Origin: JAHJQQ01 sp963737555
GTDB lineage: Bacteria; Pseudomonadota; Gammaproteobacteria; Thiohalobacterales; Thiohalobacteraceae
Reading direction: 5' to 3'
Assembly (NCBI GenBank): GCA_963737555.1
Contig: CAVTTB010000005.1
Span: 1 to 64,000, forward strand
Length of the DNA stretch: 64,000 bases
Every line of letters starts with the position of its first letter. Position 1 is the stretch's first letter. Position numbers and translations under genes: made by a program. Shown piece after piece: positions 39,135-48,148 of the stretch. The notes beneath the pieces are model-generated. The model saw nothing but the letters and a program-made list of their open reading frames with translations. It made no database searches and was not told where the DNA came from.

Positions 39135-42122
39135 TCAATCAGTCTGCTCCATCACCTGCCGCCACAGCGCGCTCACCTGCGCACGCAGTTCGCGAAACTC
39201 GGCGACCGCGACGCGCGCCGGCAATTCCTGCAAGGTCAGCTCATGCACGCGCTTGCGGTAATGGCGATAAGCCTCGGCCAGCAATTGGGCCGCCCCCGGC
39301 GCCTGCATATCAAGACCCGGCAGGTCAAGATCGGGCGCGAGCAGATTCTCCGCGCCAAGGGTTTCCAGCAGACGGATATTGTCGCTCCAGACCAGCAGGT
39401 TGGGATGGTCGTGCGCGTACCGCAAGACGTGGTATTGCACCATAAATTCAATGTCGGCGATACCTCCGGTCCCTTGTTTGAGATCGAAGTGCGCGGGGTC
39501 GCGGTCGGCCAGTTCCTGGCGCATGCGTTCGCGCATTTCGCGCACGTCGCGCTGCAGAGACTGCGGATCACGCGCCCGACCCAACACCTCGCGACGCACC
39601 GTCGCGAAGGCTTCGCCCAAGGCGGCATCACCCGCCACCGGCCGCGCCCGCACCAGGGCCTGATGCTCCCAGGTCCAGGCCTCACTGCGTTGATAGTCGG
39701 CGAAGGCCTCGAGGCTGGTCACCAACAGACCCGACGCGCCGCTGGGCCGCAGCCGCATATCGACTTCGTAGAGCACGCCGGCCGGGGTCAGGGTATTGAG
39801 CACATGGATGATGCGCTGACCCAGGCGGGCGAAGAATACCGGTGCGTCGAGCGGCTTGGCACCGTCAGTCCGTGCTGTACCCGCGTGGGTCGCATGCAGA
39901 AACACCAGATCGAGATCCGATCCGTAGCCCAGTTCGATACCGCCGAGTTTGCCGTAGGCGATGATCGCGAAGCCTTCCGCGTTTGCGCAACCATCGGGCA
40001 CGCCGTGACGCCGCGCCATCTGCGCCCAACACAGCGCCAGCACTTCTTTCAGAATCACCTCGGCAAGGTCGGTGAGGTGATCGCTGACGCGCATCAGCGG
40101 TGTCGCACCGAGCACATCCGCCGCCGCCACGCGCAACACCGCTGCCTTCTGAAATTGCCGCAGCGCATCCATCTGCTGCTCCAGGTCTTCGGCATCGATC
40201 TGCGCCATGCGCAGTGCCAATTGCCGTTCCAGATCCGCCCGTTGCGGCGGCGTATACAACTGGCGCGGGTCAAGCAGCTCGTCCAACAACAGCGGATAAC
40301 GGGCCAGACGTTCGGCGATCCACGGGCTGGCCGCGCACAAGCGCACCAATTGCGACAAGGCCATCGGGTGTTCGACCAGCAACGCCAGATAAGCACTGCG
40401 ACCGGCGATAGCTTCGATCACCGCCAGCACGCGGACGAAGGTCTGTGCCGGGTCAGCGGTCTCATTGATCGCGCCAAGCAACAGCGGCATCAAGCGGTCC
40501 ATGCGTGGGCGGCCACGGGTACCGAGCGCGCGTAACGCCGCGCCGTCACGAAATGCGTTCAAGCGGCGGAGAATTTCTTCGACATCGTCATCGGCAACCG
40601 TCGCGAACAATTGCCGCGCGTCACTTGCGGCCATGACGCCGGACCAGAGCGCCTCAAAACTTGCAGCGCTTGAACCGACCTCGTTCTTGGTCGAATTGAT
40701 AGACGCCTGGGGCGCACTGAATACCTGCTCGAATTGGCCATGCACGAAGCGCCGATGCTTGTCCAAGGCGTGCAGAAACGCGGGCCAATCCGGATATCCC
40801 AGCGTGAAGGCCAAGCGCAGCCGCGCCGTCTCGTCTTCGGGCAACTGATGGGTCTGCTCGTCGGCATAGGCCTGCAGGCGATTTTCCACGCGGCGCAGAA
40901 AGCGATAGGCCTCGGCCAGGCGCTCGGCTGCATAGGTCGGCAGCAGATCCATCTCCGCTAAGCGCGCCAACACCGTTAATAGACGACGCTCGCGCAGCGC
41001 CGGCTCACGTCCGCCGCGCACCAGTTGAAAGGCTTGAGCGATAAACTCGACCTCGCGGATACCGCCCGGTCCCAGTTTGATGTCCTGATGCAGACCACGC
41101 CGCTCCAACTCCTGCTGGATCATCGCCTTCATTTCGCGCAATTGCTCGAAGGCACCGAAGTCGAGGTAACGGCGATAGACGAACGGCCGAAGCATATTTT
41201 CCAATTCAGTGATCGCCGCAGACGCACCGGCGCCCGCACCCGACAGGGCGCGCGCCTTGACCATGGCATAGCGCTCCCACTCGCGACCTTGCGATTGATA
41301 ATAATCTTCAAGCGCCTCGAAACTCATCGCCAACGGGCCGCTCTCGCCGTACGGCCGCAGGCGCATGTCGACGCGATAGACGAAGCCCGCCGCGGTGACA
41401 TCATTGAGCGCCTGGATCAGCCGCTGCGACAGTCGGATAAAAAATTCCTCGTGGCTGATGCCGCGTCGGCCACGAATTTGCCCCGACTCCGGAAAGGCGA
41501 AAATCAGATCGATGTCAGAGGAAAAATTCAGCTCGCGCGCGCCGAGCTTGCCCATGCACAGCACCACCAGCTGCTGCGGCTGGCCGGCGGCAGTGCCCGT
41601 CGTGATCCCCGCTGTGATCCCTGTTGTGATCAGGGGCGTGCCGTATTCGCGGCATTGCCAGGCGTGCAGCGTATCCAAGGCGGTACTGATGCAGGCATCC
41701 GCCAGGGCGGACAGATCTTCCAGCACCTCATCCACGCGCGCCCACCCGGCCAGGTCGCGCCAGGCGATGCGTACCATTTCCCGCTGCCGCAGGCGACGCA
41801 GGGCCAGGCCGAGCTCCGCATCGTCCGTGACCTGCGCCAACGCCGTTTGGGCCTTGGCCTGCATTTCGCCGGGCGCATAATCACCCAGCAAATCGCCGCT
41901 GGTCAGCAAATCATCCAGTAGCGCCGGATCGCGCACGATGGAACGGGCGACGAAATCACTGCCCGCCCAGACCCGGCCCAGCACCGCCAGGAAATCCGTC
42001 TGTGCCGGCGGCGTCAGCCCGACCTCGGCCGCAGCGGCCGCGTAATGTTCCCAATGCGTGGCCACCGCCGTCTGGAGATCGGCCGGTACGGCCCGCACTA
42101 CGGATTCTGTGGTCACCTTCAC
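39135..42122 (-). CDS. glnE: Bifunctional glutamine synthetase adenylyltransferase / adenylyl-removing enzyme
   Basis: 995 residues, full length and intact. Two nucleotidyltransferase domains are visible: the N-terminal adenylyl-removing domain with ELNFSSDIDLIFAFPESG, and the C-terminal adenylyltransferase domain with ELGYGSDLDLVFLHATH. Each is followed by a RLRPxGxSG motif (MRLRPYGESGPLA and MRLRPSGASGLLV). The enzyme controls glutamine synthetase by adenylylation in response to PII and glutamine. Long intact reading here contrasts with the frameshifted genes elsewhere in the window. Confidence 0.97.
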   Translation of the reverse strand: MKVTTESVVRAVPADLQTAVATHWEHYAAAAAEVGLTPPAQTDFLAVLGRVWAGSDFVARSIVRDPALLDDLLTSGDLLGDYAPGEMQAKAQTALAQVTDDAELGLALRRLRQREMVRIAWRDLAGWARVDEVLEDLSALADACISTALDTLHAWQCREYGTPLITTGITAGITTGTAAGQPQQLVVLCMGKLGARELNFSSDIDLIFAFPESGQIRGRRGISHEEFFIRLSQRLIQALNDVTAAGFVYRVDMRLRPYGESGPLAMSFEALEDYYQSQGREWERYAMVKARALSGAGAGASAAITELENMLRPFVYRRYLDFGAFEQLREMKAMIQQELERRGLHQDIKLGPGGIREVEFIAQAFQLVRGGREPALRERRLLTVLARLAEMDLLPTYAAERLAEAYRFLRRVENRLQAYADEQTHQLPEDETARLRLAFTLGYPDWPAFLHALDKHRRFVHGQFEQVFSAPQASINSTKNEVGSSAASFEALWSGVMAASDARQLFATVADDDVEEILRRLNAFRDGAALRALGTRGRPRMDRLMPLLLGAINETADPAQTFVRVLAVIEAIAGRSAYLALLVEHPMALSQLVRLCAASPWIAERLARYPLLLDELLDPRQLYTPPQRADLERQLALRMAQIDAEDLEQQMDALRQFQKAAVLRVAAADVLGATPLMRVSDHLTDLAEVILKEVLALCWAQMARRHGVPDGCANAEGFAIIAYGKLGGIELGYGSDLDLVFLHATHAGTARTDGAKPLDAPVFFARLGQRIIHVLNTLTPAGVLYEVDMRLRPSGASGLLVTSLEAFADYQRSEAWTWEHQALVRARPVAGDAALGEAFATVRREVLGRARDPQSLQRDVREMRERMRQELADRDPAHFDLKQGTGGIADIEFMVQYHVLRYAHDHPNLLVWSDNIRLLETLGAENLLAPDLDLPGLDMQAPGAAQLLAEAYRHYRKRVHELTLQELPARVAVAEFRELRAQVSALWRQVMEQTD

Positions 42123-42299
42123 ACTTCGCGCTCCTCGACTTGTTCATCAATAGCTTACAGCGAATTATCCGGCATCGCAGCGGCGCTTTGCGACTCAAGG
42201 CTGCGGTGCTGCCGCCGACACCCTATGAGCAATTGCCCACCGCGCAGGTGTAGCCGCGCGCCAACGACCACAACTAACACTGTCTTACGGGGAACAGAG

Positions 42300-43499
42300 A
42301 TGGAATTCAAAGATTTTCTCAAGATCATGGTGATGAAAGACGCTTCGGACCTGTATCTGAGCACCGGCGCGCCACCGTGCATGAAGTTCCACGGCCAACT
42401 GAAGGTCGTCGACAAGGCCACCATGACGCCGGACCGCATCAAAGAGATCGCCTACGCCCTGATGGATGCCGAGCAGACCCGGCAATTCGAGCGCAAGCCG
42501 GAAATGAATCTCGCCATCTCGGAGGCCGGCGTCGGCCGCTTCCGCGTGAACATTTTCAAACAGCGCAACACCATCGGCTTGGTGGTGCGTAATATCAAAA
42601 CCGTCATCCCGCAGTGGCAGGAACTCGGTCTTCCGCAGACACTCACCGAAGTGATCATGGCCAAACGCGGCCTGGTGTTGTTCGTCGGCGCCACCGGTTC
42701 CGGTAAATCCACCTCGTTGGCGTCGCTGATCGACTACCGCAACACCCACACGGCCGGCCACATCATCACCATTGAAGACCCGGTCGAGTTCATCCACCAG
42801 CATAAGATGTCGATCGTCAATCAGCGCGAAGTCGGTCTCGATACCGACACCTATGAAGATGCGCTGAAAAACACCTTGCGCCAGGCCCCCGATGTGATTC
42901 TGATCGGCGAGATTCGCGACCGCGAAACCATGGAGCATGCCATCACCTTCGCCGAGACCGGCCACTTGGCGATCTCGACCTTGCATGCCAACAACGCCAA
43001 CCAGGCGCTGGACCGCATCATCAACTTCTTCCCGGAAGACCGCCGCAATCAGTTGCTGCTGGATCTGTCGTTGAATCTGCGTGCATTCGTCTCGCAGCGC
43101 CTGGTCCCCACCGTGGATGGCAAACGCGCCGCCGCCATCGAAATTTTGCTCGGCACGCCGCTGGTGCAGGACATGATCCGTCGCGGCGATGTGCATGAGA
43201 TCAAGGAAGTCATGTCCAAATCGGAAAATATCGGCATGCAGACCTTCGACAGCGCGCTGTATCGGCTGCACATGGACGGCCATATCTCGCTGGACGAGGC
43301 GCTACGCAACGCCGATTCGCCGAACAACCTGCGCCTGCGCATCAACCTCAGCGACGAACAACCGGGGCAATCACCGGCGGCGGCGTTGGCCACGGGCCTG
43401 TGCCTGGAGGGCGAAGAACCGCCAGAGCCGCCGCGCCGCGTGGCCGGCCTTGCTGCCGGCGGCAATCCCGGGCTCTCGCTGGCGATAGCCGACGACTGA
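42300..43499 (+). CDS. pilU: Type IV pilus retraction-type ATPase PilU
   Basis: 399 residues from ATG 42300. The N-terminus (MEFKDFLKIMVMKDASDLYL) is of PilU type. Walker A is GATGSGKSTSLASLID, the Asp box IITIEDPVEFIH, Walker B APDVILIGEIRDRETM and the His box HLAISTLHANNANQALDRI. It powers or modulates pilus retraction with PilT at the inner membrane. No pilT is adjacent here. The C-terminal 55 residues are a low-complexity Pro/Ala/Gly tail. A Rho-independent terminator follows 20 bp later. Confidence 0.93.
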   Translation: MEFKDFLKIMVMKDASDLYLSTGAPPCMKFHGQLKVVDKATMTPDRIKEIAYALMDAEQTRQFERKPEMNLAISEAGVGRFRVNIFKQRNTIGLVVRNIKTVIPQWQELGLPQTLTEVIMAKRGLVLFVGATGSGKSTSLASLIDYRNTHTAGHIITIEDPVEFIHQHKMSIVNQREVGLDTDTYEDALKNTLRQAPDVILIGEIRDRETMEHAITFAETGHLAISTLHANNANQALDRIINFFPEDRRNQLLLDLSLNLRAFVSQRLVPTVDGKRAAAIEILLGTPLVQDMIRRGDVHEIKEVMSKSENIGMQTFDSALYRLHMDGHISLDEALRNADSPNNLRLRINLSDEQPGQSPAAALATGLCLEGEEPPEPPRRVAGLAAGGNPGLSLAIADD

Positions 43500-43518
43500 G
43501 TCGCCACCAGCGCCGACC

Positions 43519-43545
43519 AAAGCCCCGCCCTGCGGGGCTTTTTTT
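43519..43545 (+). terminator. Rho-independent terminator after pilU
   Basis: The hairpin AAAGCCCCGC-CCT-GCGGGGCTTT is followed directly by a T-run, 20 bp past the pilU stop. Confidence 0.92.
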
Positions 43546-43627
43546 ATGACCTGGCATCTGGCTCCGCGAATTGGAATAATCCCCAACAGCGACGCGTCTT
43601 CATCTGTGCGGAGGAGTCCAATACGCC

Positions 43628-44191
43628 ATGAACCTGATGAACCTGTTTTGCCGCGGCCAAGAATTCAAGCAGCGCCTGGAACAAAGCCGTAGCCGTCTCT
43701 ATCGCCTGGCCTATTCCTGGTGCCATGATGCGGCGCTCGCTGACGATCTCACCCAGGAAACACTGGAAAAGGCGCTGAAGAAAAAAGATCAGCTGCGTGA
43801 TCCCGCCGCCTTGGAGACCTGGTTGTTCAGTATTCTCACCAACAGTTGGCGCGATCACTTCCGGCGCTCGCGGGATACGGTGGACATCGACGATGTGCCG
43901 CTGGAACATTCCGTCACACCGGAGCTTGAACACCAGCAACATCAAGTTGTCCATGCGGTGCGCGCCGCCATCGCGCAGCTGCCCGTCGGCCAGCGCCAGG
44001 TGGTGACGCTGGTCGATCTCGAAGATTGCTCATACATCGAAGTCGCACAGATCCTCAGCGTGCCGGTCGGCACGGTGATGAGCCGCTTGTGCCGCGCCCG
44101 CCGCGCCCTGAAAGAAGCACTGCTGGATTCCAATCTGGTACCACAGCCGGAATCCGCCACACCGATGCAGCGCATCCGGAGAATCAAGTAA
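43628..44191 (+). CDS. ECF-type RNA polymerase sigma factor
   Basis: 187 residues. Region 2 is clear (LYRLAYSWCHDAALADDLTQ, ETWLFSILTNSWRDHFRR) and region 4 has the helix-turn-helix VALV-type pattern QVVTLVDLEDCSYIEVAQIL and SVPVGTVMSRLCRARRALKE. It would direct transcription of an extracytoplasmic stress regulon. Its stop overlaps the start of the anti-sigma gene (TAATG), so the pair forms a typical sigma/anti-sigma operon. Confidence 0.92.
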   Translation: MNLMNLFCRGQEFKQRLEQSRSRLYRLAYSWCHDAALADDLTQETLEKALKKKDQLRDPAALETWLFSILTNSWRDHFRRSRDTVDIDDVPLEHSVTPELEHQQHQVVHAVRAAIAQLPVGQRQVVTLVDLEDCSYIEVAQILSVPVGTVMSRLCRARRALKEALLDSNLVPQPESATPMQRIRRIK

Positions 44192-44941
44192 TGCCCACGG
44201 ATCGCCCCCTTTCCGACGAACAACTCAATGCCTTCGTCGATGGCCAACTCGACGCGGATGAGAAAAGCCGCATCCTGAGCGCGTTGAATAGCGACGATGA
44301 GCTTAGCCGGCGCGCCTGCGAGCTGCACCGACTGCACGATCTGGTGCAGCACGCCTATGACACTGCCACCCTCAGCGACGAGCCGGCAGCCTGTAAGCAC
44401 GCAGCGCCGAGGTTGGCGTCAGGCCGTTGCAGCCGCCGTGATGCTCGCTGTGGGTGGCACTCTGGGCTGGATCGCGCACGCGCGGCAGCTCCAGCCACTG
44501 CATCTGCAAGCCATGTACCTCGACGAGGAAAAGGCCTTTCAGACCAGCGAACTCGATCAAGCGCCAATGCAGGGTGAACACAAGATTCTGTTGCATCTCA
44601 GCAGTGCGGAACCGGAAAAACTGGAACATGCATTAACCACGGTGGAAAACCTGCTCAAGCGCTACCAGCAACGGGCACAACCGGTGGAAGTGGAATTGAT
44701 CGCCAATGCCGGTGGACTGAATCTGCTGCGCGCGGACACCTCGCCTTATGCGAAACGCGTGAGCGCACTGCAACGCCAATACGACAATCTCACTTTCGTT
44801 GCCTGCCAGAATGCCATGGACAGACTGCGTCGCGACACGCACCAGAATCCAGATCTGCTACCGGAGGCGCTGATCACGCCGAATGCGCTGGAGGAAATTC
44901 TCATGCGTTTGCAGCAAGGCTGGGTGTATATCAGCGTGTAA
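44191..44941 (+). CDS. Membrane anti-sigma factor fused to a DsrE-like domain, one frameshift
   Basis: About 250 residues. The N-terminal part (LSDEQLNAFVDGQLDADEKS) is typical of anti-sigma factors that bind ECF sigma factors in the cytoplasm. A membrane span follows (AVAAAVMLAVGGTLGWIAHA). The C-terminal 120 residues match the DsrE/DsrF-like fold: KILLHLSSAEPEKLEHAL, VEVELIANAGGLNLLR, VSALQRQYDNLTFVACQNAM and EEILMRLQQGWVYISV. This domain would lie in the periplasm and may sense sulfur or redox signals. A frame change near 44395 splits the N-terminal and membrane parts. The DsrE active cysteine corresponds to the C in FVACQNAM. Confidence 0.8.
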
Positions 44942-44951
44942 CGGTTCATTT

Positions 44952-45039
44952 CGTCATTGCGAGGAGCCATAGCGACGAAGCAATCTCCCAACAGCAGAGC
45001 CAATGGTTAGAGATTGCTTCGCTTCGCTCGCAATGACGG
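44952..45039. repeat. REP-like inverted repeat before groEL terminator
   Basis: CGTCATTGCGAGGAGCCATA and GCGACGAAGCAATCTC on the left match GAGATTGCTTCGCTTCGCTC and GCAATGACGG on the right. The string CGTCATTGCGAGCGAAGCGAAGCAATC is a dispersed intergenic repeat in many bacteria. Confidence 0.85.
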
Positions 45040-45042
45040 AAA

Positions 45043-45076
45043 AAGAAAAGCCCCGGTGGCGAACCCCCGGGGCTTT
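45043..45076 (-). terminator. Rho-independent terminator after groEL
   Basis: Read on the minus strand, AAAGCCCCGG and CCGGGGCTTT form a stem around a short loop, followed by TTCTTTTT. It lies about 40 bp beyond the groEL stop. Confidence 0.88.
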
Positions 45077-45116
45077 CTCATCTTAGGGCAGAACAAGCGT
45101 TAACGGACGCCTGGGC

Positions 45117-46760
<1,644 letters not shown>

Positions 46761-46805
46761 GTTTTGAATTCCTCTTGAATACGTTATGCGTGGGCGGCGA
46801 GGCGC

Positions 46806-47096
46806 TTAGCCTTCGATCACGGCCATGATGTCTTCTTCGCGCATCACCAGCACGTCATCGCCATCAACCTTGACTTCGGTACCGCTGTACTTGCCGAACA
46901 GAACCTTGTCGCCGACTTTGACGTCGAGCGGACGGACGGTACCGTTCTCCAGAATCTTGCCCTTACCGGCGGCCAACACTTCACCACGGACCGGCTTTTC
47001 GGCGGCGGCATCCGGGATCACGATTCCGCCGGGGGATGTACGCTCTTCCTCCATGCGCTTGACGATCACGCGATCATGCAACGGACGAATCTTCAT
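46806..47096 (-). CDS. groES: Co-chaperonin GroES
   Basis: 96 residues, full length. IRPLHDRVIVKRMEEE and the mobile loop SPGGIVIPDAA are present, with VLFGKYSGTEVKVDGDD near the end. It caps the GroEL chamber. It is followed by groEL after 45 bp and preceded by a CIRCE operator about 64 bp upstream. Confidence 0.97.
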   Translation of the reverse strand: MKIRPLHDRVIVKRMEEERTSPGGIVIPDAAAEKPVRGEVLAAGKGKILENGTVRPLDVKVGDKVLFGKYSGTEVKVDGDDVLVMREEDIMAVIEG

Positions 47097-47159
47097 CGGG
47101 TTTATCTCCTTGAAACTGCTTAACTTGGATTTGATACAGCTGGGTTGTGTCGAGCGTTG

Positions 47160-47186
47160 TTAGCACTCGCGATCAGTGAGTGCCAA
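47160..47186 (-). promoter_or_regulatory. CIRCE operator (HrcA binding site) upstream of groESL
   Basis: TTAGCACTC-N9-GAGTGCCAA matches the CIRCE consensus (TTAGCACTC-N9-GAGTGCTAA) with one mismatch. Position before groES is standard. It implies control by the repressor HrcA; hrcA itself is not in this window. Confidence 0.93.
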
Positions 47187-47226
47187 TGATAGCGGCGAGT
47201 CCAGCAGAGTCAAGGGCGGGCGCGAC

Positions 47227-47673
47227 CTATTCGTCCTCGCGACGGAATTCCCCCTCCAAGGTCACCGGGCCCTCGGCGGGCGGAGCGCCAGCGCCAGGCG
47301 GCCAGCCGGGAAATTGGAAGAAACGCGCCAGGATGGCCCGGGCCAGGCCGCGCCGGAGCGGCGGAATGAGGCCCAGATAGCCAAAAATGTCCGTGAAAAA
47401 GCCCGGGACCAACAGCAAAATCCCGCTCAGCGTCAGCAGCACACCTTCCACCAATTCCTGAGCGGGAATTTGCCCGCGCGCTTGAGCCGCCTGCAAGCGC
47501 CGCAGGGTGACGAAGCCCTGTATGCGCAGCAACAGCGTACCCAGCACGGCCGCGAACACCAGCAGCGCGATAGTCGGCAGCGCACCCAGCCAGCTGCCGA
47601 CTTTAATCAGCAGATAGATCTCGATCAGCGGGATCGAGAAGAAGATCAGCATGAGGATGGGCATACGGCGCAT
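47227..47673 (-). CDS. fxsA: FxsA-family membrane protein
   Basis: 148 residues with the FxsA pattern: IPLIEIYLLIKVGSWLGALP, then LLRIQGFVTLRRLQ, and LLLVPGFFTDIFGYLGLIPP. Three to four membrane spans and a Gly/Pro-rich cytoplasmic tail are present. The E. coli homologue modulates phage exclusion; the general role is unknown. It is encoded just upstream of groES on the same strand, as in many proteobacteria. Confidence 0.9.
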   Translation of the reverse strand: MRRMPILMLIFFSIPLIEIYLLIKVGSWLGALPTIALLVFAAVLGTLLLRIQGFVTLRRLQAAQARGQIPAQELVEGVLLTLSGILLLVPGFFTDIFGYLGLIPPLRRGLARAILARFFQFPGWPPGAGAPPAEGPVTLEGEFRREDE

Positions 47674-47817
47674 GGCCGCACCATACCGGATGCCAGGAAT
47701 CAGGGAAACACCCGGGGCGGGGTGGACCCTGCAGGGGGAATAAGGAGGGCATGCAGCGCATCTTTAAAAACAGTCGCGCCCCTTTCGCCTGCCGGGACCA
47801 TCCGCTATCTTCCCGTC

Positions 47818-48148
47818 ATGACTGACACGCATTGCATCGTGCTGTGTACCGTGCCAGACGCGGCGACCGGTGAGTCGTTGGCGCGTGCGCTGGTGGAGGC
47901 ACGTTTGGCGGCCTGCGTGAATATTATTCCGGGGCTGACCTCGATATACCGCTGGAAGGGCGAGCTACAGCAGGACAACGAATTGCTGCTGATCGCCAAA
48001 ACCCGGCATGACCGATTTGAAGAATTGAGCGTCATGCTGAGCGGACTGCACCCTTACGAACTTCCGGAAATCATCGCAGTCCCAATCATCGACGGCCTGC
48101 CCGGCTTATTTAAGCTGGATCGACCACACTTTGGAACGCCCCACATGA
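47818..48148 (+). CDS. cutA: Divalent-cation tolerance protein CutA, one frameshift near the end
   Basis: About 109 residues from ATG 47818. Family motifs are CIVLCTVPDAATGESLARAL, RLAACVNIIPGLTSIYRWKG and HPYELPEIIAVPI. One extra base near 48100 shifts the last codons; in the restored frame it ends with AYLSWIDHTLERPT at 48148, overlapping the dsbD start (ATGA). As deposited, the frame runs without a stop into dsbD and would create a false CutA-DsbD fusion. CutA forms a trimer; it has been linked to copper tolerance, but its function is not settled. Confidence 0.88.

Noticed and set aside
38931..40535. A 534-residue plus-strand frame opposite ilvE and glnE
   Set aside because: It is antisense to two intact, well-conserved genes and has a shadow-like His/Gln/Arg-rich composition.
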